DNA of 64,000 nucleotides from Flavonifractor sp. AGMB03687 (GTDB lineage Bacteria > Bacillota > Clostridia > Oscillospirales > Oscillospiraceae), in the NCBI RefSeq assembly GCF_017811815.1, contig NZ_JADKZI010000002.1, positions 310,001-374,000 of the forward strand. Direction: 5' to 3'. Below, in pieces: positions 45,350 through 53,284 of the stretch. The notes beneath the pieces were generated by a model that was not told where the DNA came from, did not search any database, and saw only the letters and a list, made by a program, of their open reading frames with translations. A program made the translations under genes and the position numbers. The stretch's first letter is position 1. Each line of letters starts with the position of its first letter.

Positions 45350-47320
45350 ATGACTGCCAGAGAAGTGGCCCTCCGGGCCCTGGTGGCCTGCGAAAAGCAG
45401 GGCGCCTGGTCGGATGGCTTTTTGAAAAAAACCTTGAAAACCGCTGGGCTGGACAGCCGGGACGCCGCTCTGGCCACCCGGCTGTGCTTCGGCGTACTTC
45501 AGAACCAGCTGCTGCTGGACCACTACCTGGGCAAGCTGTCCACGGTACGCCTGGAGAAGATGGAGCCTGCCGTCTGCAACTCCTTGCGGCTTGGGGCCTA
45601 TCAAGTGTTATTCCTTGACAGAGTACCCGACCACGCCGCCGTCAGCGAGGCGGTGGATTTGGCCCGGAAGGGCTCCAAAAACCCCCGGTCCGCCGGTCTG
45701 GTCAACGGCGTGCTCCGCTCCTTGGCCCGGCAGAAGGACAGTCTGGAGCCTCCCGCCGATCCGGCGGTGCGGTACAGCCACCCCCAGTGGCTGGCCGACC
45801 TGTTCACCCGCCGGCTGGGCAGGGAGGAGGCCGCCGCCCTCATGGCGGCCAACAACGGGGAGCCCCCCACCTGCGCCCAGGTGAACACCACCAAGGCCAC
45901 GGTGGAGGAAGTGACCGATTCCCTCCAGGCGGAGGGGGTGGAGGTGCAGCCCCACCCCTGGCTGCCCAACTGCCTGCTGCTGACCCACACCGGCAGCCTG
46001 GAGGAGCTGACCGCCTTCCGGGAGGGCCTCTTTTACATCCAGGATGCCGCCGCCAAGCTGGCGGTGCTGGCCGCCGACCCCAGAGAGGGCATGGACGTGC
46101 TGGACGCCTGCGCCGCCCCCGGCGGTAAGTCCTTTGCCGCCGCCATTGCCATGTGGGGTCAGGGCAAGGTGGTCTCCTGCGACATCCACCCACATAAGAT
46201 GGACCTGATCCAGGCGGGGGCCAAGCGGCTGGGCCTGGACTGCATCACCGCCGAAGTGCTGGACGGCAGGGAATATAAAGAAGAATTCCTTGACGGATTT
46301 GACCTGGTGCTGGCCGACGTACCCTGCTCCGGGCTGGGCATCATCCGCAAAAAGCCCGACATCCGCTACAAGGACCCCAAGCCCCTGGAGGGGCTGCCCC
46401 GGGTCCAGAAGGCCATTCTGGACAACGTGTGCCGCTACGTCCGGCCGGGGGGCGTGCTGCTCTACGCCACCTGCACCCTGCTGGAGCGGGAGAATGAGGA
46501 CGTGGTGCGGGCGTTTTTAGACAAGCATAAAGACTTTACATTAGAGGGCTTCCAGGTGCCCGGCGACTTTGAGGGGGCCCGTGAGGGCATGGTGACCTGC
46601 TGGCCCCACCGCCACGGCACCGACGGCTTTTTCTTCGCCAAGCTGCGGCGGATGCGCGGGGTGTACGAGGTCCGGCCCAACGAGGGCATGGGTCCCTTCA
46701 CCCTGGGTATGAGCCAGGCGGAGGCGGAAGAGGCCCTGCAAAAGCTGCATGAGGCGGAGGGCCAGGCCGTGGAGGTGTGGCATCGCTTCGGCGGGTACGG
46801 GGATCCCGTGACCTTCCAGCTGGAGTATGAGGACGGAAAACTGAGCCGCATCGGCCTGGACCGGAGCGAGGATCTCAAGGTCCTGTACCACGGCCTGGAT
46901 CTGACCCGCACCCACGCCGAGGACCTGATCCCGGCTCTGGCCAAAGAGACCGGCTATGGGTGCGACTGTGAGGACCATGAGCTGGCCTGTACCTATGAAT
47001 TTCCGGCCCTGGGCCTGGAGCTGTGGCGGGAAAGCGCATACCATCCCAAGCTGCTGGAGGTTCCGGACTTTCAGGAGCTGATCCAGGAACTGCCCGAAAA
47101 TCTGGAGTACGAGCAGGACCACGGCTGGTGCTTTGCTCAGGTGTGGGTCCAGACGGGGTCCTTCCGGGCCCAGTATCCGCTGGAGCCGGGACCGGCTCCC
47201 TACGGCCGCCCTGTGAAGTCTACGCCTCCGGCCCAGAAGGCCACAGCGGAGGAGATGATCGCGTTCCTCCATAGAAAATACGGACTGATACCGCCGGAGA
47301 AGCCCGGCAGGGGAGAATGA
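45350..47320 (+). CDS. rsmB: 16S rRNA (cytosine-C5) methyltransferase RsmB with an extra C-terminal domain
   Basis: 656 residues; RsmB is normally about 440. Residues 1-433 contain the NusB-like N-terminal domain (AREVALRALVACEKQGAWSDGFL...), the SAM site VLDACAAPGGKSF, LADVPCSGLG and the catalytic cysteine region YATCTLLERE. From about residue 434 an unrelated segment of about 220 residues follows (RPNEGMGPFTLGMSQAEAEEAL...), looking like a globular, acidic domain. There is an in-frame ATG at 46652 but no ribosome binding site, so it is a fusion, not a separate gene. RsmB makes m5C967 in 16S rRNA; the extension is unassigned. Confidence 0.88.
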   Translation: MTAREVALRALVACEKQGAWSDGFLKKTLKTAGLDSRDAALATRLCFGVLQNQLLLDHYLGKLSTVRLEKMEPAVCNSLRLGAYQVLFLDRVPDHAAVSEAVDLARKGSKNPRSAGLVNGVLRSLARQKDSLEPPADPAVRYSHPQWLADLFTRRLGREEAAALMAANNGEPPTCAQVNTTKATVEEVTDSLQAEGVEVQPHPWLPNCLLLTHTGSLEELTAFREGLFYIQDAAAKLAVLAADPREGMDVLDACAAPGGKSFAAAIAMWGQGKVVSCDIHPHKMDLIQAGAKRLGLDCITAEVLDGREYKEEFLDGFDLVLADVPCSGLGIIRKKPDIRYKDPKPLEGLPRVQKAILDNVCRYVRPGGVLLYATCTLLERENEDVVRAFLDKHKDFTLEGFQVPGDFEGAREGMVTCWPHRHGTDGFFFAKLRRMRGVYEVRPNEGMGPFTLGMSQAEAEEALQKLHEAEGQAVEVWHRFGGYGDPVTFQLEYEDGKLSRIGLDRSEDLKVLYHGLDLTRTHAEDLIPALAKETGYGCDCEDHELACTYEFPALGLELWRESAYHPKLLEVPDFQELIQELPENLEYEQDHGWCFAQVWVQTGSFRAQYPLEPGPAPYGRPVKSTPPAQKATAEEMIAFLHRKYGLIPPEKPGRGE

Positions 47321-47321
47321 T

Positions 47322-48347
47322 ATGACCGACATCAAATCCATGGATCTGGCGGAGATGACCGCCTATTTGAAGGAACTGGGGGAGCCCGCCTTCCGGGCCA
47401 AGCAGGTCTTTCAGTGGCTCCACCGAGGGGTGCGCTCCTTCGATGAGATGACCAACCTGTCCAAGGTTTTACGGGAGAAGCTGAAGGCCGAGTGCCTGCT
47501 GTGCCCGCCGGAGGTGGAGCGCAAGCAGGTGTCCGCCCTGGACGGCACCATCAAATACTTATGGCGGCTTTCCGACGGAAACTGCATCGAAACCGTTTTG
47601 ATGCGCTACCATCATGGGAATACTGTGTGTATCTCCTCCCAGGTGGGCTGCCGCATGGGGTGCGCCTTCTGCGCCTCCACTCTGGGCGGCAAGGTGAGAG
47701 ACTTGACACCCGCTGAAATGCTGGACCAGGTGCTCTTTACCCAGATTGATTCCGGCCACACCATCAGCAACATTGTGCTTATGGGTATCGGCGAGCCGCT
47801 GGACAATTTCGACACGGTGCTGCGCTTCCTGTCCCTGGTGAACAGCCCAGACGGGCTCAACATCGGCATGCGCCACATCTCGCTGTCCACCTGCGGTCTG
47901 GTCGAAAAAATTGACAAACTGGCCGAGTATCAGTTACAATTAACCCTATCGGTATCCCTCCATGCCCCCGATGATGAGACCCGCAGCAAGCTGATGCCGG
48001 TGAACAAGAGTGTGGGCGTGGAGAAGCTCTTCGACACCTGCCGCCGGTATTTTGAAAAGACCGGGCGGCGGATCTCCTACGAGTACGCCATGGTGGACGG
48101 GGTGAACGACTCCGACTGGCAGGCCGACCTGCTGGCCAGTCACCTGAAGGGCACCCCCGGCCATGTGAATCTGATCCCCCTGAACCATGTGGCGGAAAGT
48201 CCGCTGAAGCCCAGCCGCCGGGTGGCCCAGTTCCAGAAGCGGCTGGAGTCTCACGGCATCACCGCCACGGTGCGGCGCAAGCTGGGGGGAGATATCGACG
48301 CTTCCTGCGGGCAGCTGCGCAGGAAGGCTATGCTGCATACCGATTGA
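47322..48347 (+). CDS. rlmN: 23S rRNA (adenine2503-C2) methyltransferase RlmN
   Basis: 341 residues. The radical SAM motif is CRMGCAFCAS, with the RlmN features FRAKQVFQWLHRG, MGIGEPLDNF and PLNHVAES, and the C-terminal RRKLGGDIDASCGQLRRK with its catalytic cysteine. It methylates A2503 of 23S rRNA. Directly downstream of rsmB, as in Bacillus. Confidence 0.96.
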   Translation: MTDIKSMDLAEMTAYLKELGEPAFRAKQVFQWLHRGVRSFDEMTNLSKVLREKLKAECLLCPPEVERKQVSALDGTIKYLWRLSDGNCIETVLMRYHHGNTVCISSQVGCRMGCAFCASTLGGKVRDLTPAEMLDQVLFTQIDSGHTISNIVLMGIGEPLDNFDTVLRFLSLVNSPDGLNIGMRHISLSTCGLVEKIDKLAEYQLQLTLSVSLHAPDDETRSKLMPVNKSVGVEKLFDTCRRYFEKTGRRISYEYAMVDGVNDSDWQADLLASHLKGTPGHVNLIPLNHVAESPLKPSRRVAQFQKRLESHGITATVRRKLGGDIDASCGQLRRKAMLHTD

Positions 48348-48440
48348 CGCTGCTGCGGCGCGCCAGGCGCGCCCGTTCCATTGTTTTGCCGGAGGCCTTG
48401 GCAGCGGGGCCGGCCGGCTGGAAAAGAGGCTGATTCAACT

Positions 48441-49172
48441 ATGATCAATGCGTGGGGCATCACCGACAAAGGTGTGGTCCGAACTCAGAATCAGGATGGT
48501 TATTACGTAGACGTACCCTCGGAGCACCTGGCCGTCGGCGTGGTGTGCGACGGCATGGGAGGCGCCAAGGCGGGCAACATTGCCAGCCTGATCGCGGTGG
48601 AGACCTTTGTGGATACCCTCCAGCACGCCCAGGGCGACCCGGACACCCCGCCGCCGGCGGTGCTGGCGAAAGCGGCGGAGGAGGCCAACAGCGCGGTGTA
48701 CCGCCGGGCCTGTTCCGATCCCGACTGCTTCGGCATGGGTACCACCATGGTGGCCGTCCTGCTGGTGGAGAACACCGCCTACCTGCTGAACATCGGCGAC
48801 AGCCGGGCCTACCACATCAACGAGGAGGGCATCACTCGGCTCACCCGGGACCACTCCGTGGTGGAGGACATGGTAGCCCGGGGAGACATCACCCCGGAGG
48901 AGGCCCGCACCCATCCCCGGAAGAACCTGATTACCCGGGCCCTGGGCGCGGAGGAGCGCATCCGGGCCGACCTGTACGAACGGGAGCTGGTCAGCGGAGA
49001 CTACCTGCTGCTTTGCTCCGACGGACTGAGCAACATCCTCTCCGACCAGGAGCTGCTCTATGAGGTCATCCACGGAGGAGACCCCGCAGACTGCTGCCAG
49101 CGGCTGCTCAACATCACCATCTCAAGAGGCGCGCCCGACAACGTGACGGCGGTCCTCTTCCAGATCCTTTGA
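48441..49172 (+). CDS. prpC: PP2C-type protein serine/threonine phosphatase
   Basis: 243 residues. PP2C metal-binding motifs VCDGMGGAKAG, NIGDSRAYHI, LTRDHS and LLLCSDGLSNILSDQEL are complete, plus VRTQNQDGYY. It opposes PrkC, encoded next. The ATG 48441 follows AGAGG. Confidence 0.95.
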   Translation: MINAWGITDKGVVRTQNQDGYYVDVPSEHLAVGVVCDGMGGAKAGNIASLIAVETFVDTLQHAQGDPDTPPPAVLAKAAEEANSAVYRRACSDPDCFGMGTTMVAVLLVENTAYLLNIGDSRAYHINEEGITRLTRDHSVVEDMVARGDITPEEARTHPRKNLITRALGAEERIRADLYERELVSGDYLLLCSDGLSNILSDQELLYEVIHGGDPADCCQRLLNITISRGAPDNVTAVLFQIL

Positions 49173-49189
49173 AAAGGGGGTAATGAACT

Positions 49190-51307
49190 ATGGATCAGTA
49201 CATAGGGAAATTACTCGACAACCGATATGAAATCCTGGAGCGCATCGGCATCGGCGGCATGGCCGTGGTGTACAAGGGCCGTGACCACCGCCTCAACCGT
49301 CTGGTGGCCATCAAGATCCTGAAGGAGGAGCTGGCTACCGACGCCGAGTTCCGCCGCCGCTTCCACGACGAGTCCCAGGCTGTTGCCATGCTGTCTCACC
49401 CCAATATCATGGCGGTGTACGACGTGTCTCACACGCCGGAGCTGGACTATATCGTGATGGAGCTGCTGGACGGTATTACCCTCAAGCAGTACATGCAGAA
49501 GAAGGGGGGCAAGCTGGCCTGGCGGGAGGCCCTCCATTTCATCACCCAGATCATGAAGGCCCTGTCCCACGCCCACAGCCGGGGCATCATCCACCGGGAC
49601 ATCAAGCCCCACAACGTGATGGTGCTGCGGGACGGCTCCCTGAAGGTGGCCGACTTCGGCATTGCCCGGCTCACCTCCTCGGCCCAGGCCACCCTGACCC
49701 AGGAGGCCCTGGGCTCGGTCCACTATATCTCGCCCGAGCAGGCCAGAGGCAGCCACATCGACGCCCGCAGCGACATCTACTCTGCCGGTGTGGTGCTCTA
49801 TGAGATGATCACCGGCCGCCTGCCCTACGAGGGGGATTCCCCGGTGGCGGTGGCCATCCAGCACATCAATTCCATCCCCCTGTCTCCCAGGGAGATCGAC
49901 CCGGAGATCCCCGAGGCCCTGGAGGCCATCACCATGAAGGCCATGGCCTCCGACGTCAACCAGCGGTACATCTCCGCCGACGCCATGCTGGCCGACCTGG
50001 AGGAGTTCCGCAAGAATCCCTCCATTAACTTTGACTACACCCCGGCGGACCTGCTGGTCACCGAGGGGGATGAGCCCACCCAGGTGCTGGGCGCCAACAC
50101 CCCCAGCAACGTACGTGCCCAGCCCGCTCACGCCGACCGCTACGAGGAGGAGGACACCTGGACCCGTCCCCGGCCCGTCCGGCGGGAGGAGGATACCCGG
50201 CCCAAGAACCGCAAGCGCCGGTACGACGATGACGACTACGACGATTACGATGCGCCCCGGGGCAACGGCAGCCGCCTGCCCATCTACCTGGCCATCGCCG
50301 CCGTGGCACTCTTCCTGGTGGGTATGGGCGTGTTTCTGTGGATCTCCTTCTTCGGCGGCATCACCGGCAACAGCGGCGACTTCAACGTGCCTCGCCTGTA
50401 TGGCATGACCGTGGAGGAGGCCAAGGAGAATGCCGACGTGGTCAAGGGTAGCTTCCAAATCGTGGTAGGCGGTACCACAGAGAGCGACCTGCCCGAGGGA
50501 CAGATCGTGTCTCAGGACCCGGAGAGCGGCCGCAACGCCCAGTCCGGTGCCATCATCACCGTCACCCTCAGCGACGGCAGCGGTGCGGAAGAGGAGACCG
50601 GCACCATGCCCAACCTGGTGAACAAAGATAAGCGCATCGCCATTGCCCAGCTGGAGGAGTTGGGCTTCAGCGAGGAGAAGGGCAACCTAGAGATCAAGGA
50701 GGAGGCCTCCGAGGATGTAACCAAGGAGTACGTCATCTCCACCGATCCCGAGGCCCACACCGACCTGAAGGATGTGGAGAAAGTCACCCTGGTGGTGAGC
50801 TCCGGTCCGGAGTCGGACCCTGTAACAGTCATTGACTTTGTCAATATGACCGCCCAGCAGGCCAAGGACGCCGCAGAGGGCATGGGCCTGGTGGTATCCT
50901 CCATGGAAGAAGTGTACGACGCCTCTGTGCCGGCGGGCTATGTCTGCTGGCAGAGCATTGACAACAAGACCCAGGTGGAGAAGGGCCAGACCATCTCCTT
51001 CAAGGTGAGCAAAGGTCCCGAGCCCTCCACCGAGCCCTCCACCGAACCCACCCCGAATCAGCCCGATACCTCCACCGAGCCTACCCCCGGCGGCCAGTTT
51101 AACGCCATCAGCTACAACATTGATCTGCCCCGAGACCGGGACATGGTACAGGTGACGGTACAGGTGGACGGTCAGACTCAGTATGACAAGACCCTGGAGA
51201 CCGTCCAGCAGCTGGTGGTGGTCACCCTGAAGGGCAGCGGCACCCAGGAGATCAGCGTCTACTTTGACGGCCAGCTGAACAAAACCGAGACCCGTGACTT
51301 TGGCTGA
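49190..51307 (+). CDS. prkC: PASTA-domain serine/threonine protein kinase PrkC (Stk1)
   Basis: 705 residues. Kinase domain 1-270: GIGGMAVVYKGRD, K42 in VAIKIL, HRDIKPHN (D137) and DFGIARL. A charged juxtamembrane part (DDDDYDDYD) leads to the membrane segment at about 363-388, then three PASTA repeats that sense muropeptides or lipid II outside the cell (first starts at DFNVPRLYGMTVEEAKEN). A Pro/Ser/Thr linker (STEPSTEPTPNQ) and a final beta domain end it. With prpC it forms the phosphorylation switch for growth and spore exit in Bacillus. Confidence 0.95.
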   Translation: MDQYIGKLLDNRYEILERIGIGGMAVVYKGRDHRLNRLVAIKILKEELATDAEFRRRFHDESQAVAMLSHPNIMAVYDVSHTPELDYIVMELLDGITLKQYMQKKGGKLAWREALHFITQIMKALSHAHSRGIIHRDIKPHNVMVLRDGSLKVADFGIARLTSSAQATLTQEALGSVHYISPEQARGSHIDARSDIYSAGVVLYEMITGRLPYEGDSPVAVAIQHINSIPLSPREIDPEIPEALEAITMKAMASDVNQRYISADAMLADLEEFRKNPSINFDYTPADLLVTEGDEPTQVLGANTPSNVRAQPAHADRYEEEDTWTRPRPVRREEDTRPKNRKRRYDDDDYDDYDAPRGNGSRLPIYLAIAAVALFLVGMGVFLWISFFGGITGNSGDFNVPRLYGMTVEEAKENADVVKGSFQIVVGGTTESDLPEGQIVSQDPESGRNAQSGAIITVTLSDGSGAEEETGTMPNLVNKDKRIAIAQLEELGFSEEKGNLEIKEEASEDVTKEYVISTDPEAHTDLKDVEKVTLVVSSGPESDPVTVIDFVNMTAQQAKDAAEGMGLVVSSMEEVYDASVPAGYVCWQSIDNKTQVEKGQTISFKVSKGPEPSTEPSTEPTPNQPDTSTEPTPGGQFNAISYNIDLPRDRDMVQVTVQVDGQTQYDKTLETVQQLVVVTLKGSGTQEISVYFDGQLNKTETRDFG

Positions 51308-51308
51308 T

Positions 51309-52190
51309 ATGGAAGGAATCATTTTAAAAGCCCTCAGCGGCTTCTATTACGTGGATGACGGCTCCGGCAGGCTTACCGCCTGTCGGGGCCGCGGCAAATT
51401 CCGCCACCAGAAGGTGAGCCCTCTGGTGGGGGACCGGGTGGAGTTTACCCGCCTGGAGGGGGAGAGCGGCATCCTGGACGCCATTCTGCCCCGGAAAAAT
51501 GAATTTCAGCGGCCTGCGGTAGCCAACATCGACCAGCTGGTGGTGGTGGCCTCCGGCGCTATCCCGGTCACCGACCCCTTCCTCATCGACCGGGTGGTTT
51601 CCATCGCCGAGGGGCGGGACTGCGAGAGCATCATCGTCCTCAACAAGTGCGACCTGGACGGAGCGGACAGCCTGTACGACACCTACACCAAGGCGGGGTT
51701 CACCACCCTGCGGGTGAGCGCCGAGACCGGGGAGGGCATCGACCAGCTGGCCGCTGCCATTGCTGGAAAGGTATCAGCCTTCACAGGCAACTCCGGCGTA
51801 GGCAAGTCCTCCATCCTCAACGCCCTCCAGCCCGACTTTCATATCCGGGTGGGGGAGGTGTCCGACAAGCTGGGCCGCGGCCGCCACACTACCCGCCATG
51901 TGGAGCTGTTCCGGCTGGACAGCGGCGCCATTGTGGCCGACACCCCCGGCTTCTCCTCCTTTGACACGGAGGAGATGGAGCTGCGGCGGCCGGAGGAGCT
52001 GCAATACACCTTCCGGGAGTTCGCCCCCTATCTGGACCAGTGCCGGTTCACCGGGTGCGCTCATGTAAAGGAAAAAGGCTGTGCAGTCCTTGCGGCGGTA
52101 AAGGCGGGGGAGATCCCGGCCAGCCGCCACGCCAGCTATGTGCGGCTGTACCAGCAGGCAAAGGAAGTGCCGGAATGGCAGAGAAAGTAA
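51309..52190 (+). CDS. rsgA: Ribosome small subunit-dependent GTPase A
   Basis: 293 residues. An OB-fold N-terminus is followed by a circularly permuted GTPase: LNKCDLDG (G4) precedes GNSGVGKSS (G1) and DTPGFSSF (G3), and a zinc-binding tail CRFTGCAHVKEKGC. It assists 30S maturation. ATG 51309 lies 1 base after the prkC stop; a GTG 15 bases earlier is possible. Its Bacillus neighbour rpe is missing here. Confidence 0.95.
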   Translation: MEGIILKALSGFYYVDDGSGRLTACRGRGKFRHQKVSPLVGDRVEFTRLEGESGILDAILPRKNEFQRPAVANIDQLVVVASGAIPVTDPFLIDRVVSIAEGRDCESIIVLNKCDLDGADSLYDTYTKAGFTTLRVSAETGEGIDQLAAAIAGKVSAFTGNSGVGKSSILNALQPDFHIRVGEVSDKLGRGRHTTRHVELFRLDSGAIVADTPGFSSFDTEEMELRRPEELQYTFREFAPYLDQCRFTGCAHVKEKGCAVLAAVKAGEIPASRHASYVRLYQQAKEVPEWQRK

Positions 52191-52822
52191 GCCAATATGC
52201 CCTCATCGTCGGCGCAGCCCCCTGCGCCGACCTGGCTTTTCTGAGGGATCATCTGGGGGAGAATGACTGGACAGTGATCTGCGCCGACGGAGGGCTGAAC
52301 GCGGCCCTGTCTGCCGGGCTGAAACCGGATTACCTGATCGGAGACTGGGACTCCGGCGGACGTCCCGCCGGGGACGTGCCCTGTACCACCCTGCCGGTGG
52401 AGAAGGACTTTACCGATCTCCAGGCGGCGGCCCACTGGGCTTTGGAGCAGGGCTGCCGGGAGCTGCTGCTGTGCGGCTGCACCGGCGGGCGGCTGGACCA
52501 CACCGCCTCCAACCTGGTGCTGCTGGAGTGGATCGCCCGGCGGGGCGGCAATGCCGTCATGGCCGACAGCGACAACGAGGTGCGTTTTCTGGAGAACGGC
52601 ACCCTTACGCTGGAAGACGCACCCCACTACCACTATCTGTCCATCATCCCCCTGGACAAGACCGTAAAGGGCGTTACCTTGCGGGGCGTCAAGTACCCTC
52701 TGGAGGGGGCGGACATCACCCGGGGGGATACCCTGACCGTCAGCAACGAGCCCGCCGCCCCGGTGATGGAGATCACGGTGGAGCAGGGGGCTGTGCTGGT
52801 GATCCGTAGTCAGCGGGAATAA
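52175..52822 (+). CDS. thiN: Thiamine diphosphokinase
   Basis: 215 residues. ICADGGLNAALSAGLKPDYLIGDWDSGG (the conserved D-G-G and D-W-D residues), KDFTDLQAAAHWAL and CGCTGGRLDHTASNLVLLEW define ThiN. It makes thiamine diphosphate from thiamine. It overlaps the end of rsgA by 16 bases. Confidence 0.94.
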   Translation: MAEKVSQYALIVGAAPCADLAFLRDHLGENDWTVICADGGLNAALSAGLKPDYLIGDWDSGGRPAGDVPCTTLPVEKDFTDLQAAAHWALEQGCRELLLCGCTGGRLDHTASNLVLLEWIARRGGNAVMADSDNEVRFLENGTLTLEDAPHYHYLSIIPLDKTVKGVTLRGVKYPLEGADITRGDTLTVSNEPAAPVMEITVEQGAVLVIRSQRE

Positions 52823-52836
52823 CGGAACAAGACCCG

Positions 52837-52865
52837 AAAGGGGCGGCAGAGGCCGCCCCTTTTTT
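52837..52865 (+). terminator. Terminator after thiN
   Basis: AAGGGGCGGC / GCCGCCCCTT with an AGAG loop and a T run. It ends the long priA-to-thiN transcript. Confidence 0.93.
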
Positions 52866-52880
52866 GCTGCCCGGGCCCAA

Positions 52881-52909
52881 GAACACAACCGCCGCCCTGC
52901 GCGTATACT
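52881..52909 (+). promoter_or_regulatory. Weak candidate sigma-E-type promoter for the small protein and spoVM
   Basis: GAACACA (52881-52887), 14 bases, CGTATACT (52902-52909). The -10 fits sigma-E fairly well, the -35 poorly. SpoVM is sigma-E dependent in Bacillus and the preceding terminator means some promoter must lie here. Confidence 0.35.
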
Positions 52910-52940
52910 GGGACAGAACCAGTGAAGGGAGGCGGCTGTT

Positions 52941-53105
52941 TTGACGCTGGATGGCAAAAAGGCGCTGGCTGCGGCGGCGCTGTGCGGCGCGGGCGCGGTG
53001 CTGCTGTTCCGCCCGGGCACCCTGGCGGTCTTTGTGGCCGGGGCCTGGCTGGGCCGCCGGGGCTTTGGCTGGCTCAAACGATATTGGCTTGACAGGGAGG
53101 CATAA
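52941..53105 (+). CDS. Small hydrophobic protein of unknown function (54 aa)
   Basis: TTG start with GGGAGG 11-16 bases upstream; 54 codons to a TAA that is 3 bases from the spoVM ATG. Sequence begins MTLDGKKALAAAALCGAG, with a hydrophobic core from about 8 to 38 and a basic end (GRRGFGWLKRYWLDREA), so one or two membrane passages with a positively charged tail are likely. I do not recognise it. Its tight link to spoVM suggests co-expression during sporulation. Confidence 0.65.
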   Translation: MTLDGKKALAAAALCGAGAVLLFRPGTLAVFVAGAWLGRRGFGWLKRYWLDREA

Positions 53106-53108
53106 GGA

Positions 53109-53198
53109 ATGAAGATCGTGGTAGTGAAGTCCCCCAAAGCCCTCAGCGGCCTGCTGAGGCTGGTGTTCGGCATCAAAAAAACCGGCCCGGAGACCTGA
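53109..53198 (+). CDS. spoVM: Stage V sporulation protein M (29 aa)
   Basis: 29 residues starting MKIVVVKSPKALSGLLRLVF. Compared from memory with Bacillus SpoVM (26 aa) it shares K2, K7, P9, K10, L12, G14, R17 and G21. SpoVM is an amphipathic helix that binds the curved outer forespore membrane and recruits SpoIVA. It follows thiN, as in Bacillus (thiN-spoVM), and is followed by sipL. AAGG precedes the ATG. The small size makes it easy to miss. Confidence 0.88.
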   Translation: MKIVVVKSPKALSGLLRLVFGIKKTGPET

Positions 53199-53204
53199 AT
53201 CCGG

Positions 53205-53233
53205 TCATAGGGGAGGCGCCTTGTACATATATT
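53205..53233 (+). promoter_or_regulatory. Candidate sigma-E-type promoter of sipL
   Basis: TCATAGG (53205-53211), 14 bases, CATATATT (53226-53233): 5 of 7 and 7 of 8 against the sigma-E consensus. It lies 50 bases before the sipL start. Confidence 0.6.
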
Positions 53234-53284
53234 GCCCTAGCAGCAATCAGTCTGGGCAATGGCCCGTACAAGGAGTGGAACGCT

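Noticed and set aside
46652-47320. Separate gene for the RsmB C-terminal part
   Set aside because: No ribosome binding site before the in-frame ATG and no stop between the parts.
48351-48375. GGCGCGCC repeats after rlmN as a possible terminator or attachment site
   Set aside because: Short, GC-only palindromic repeats without a T run or nearby integrase.
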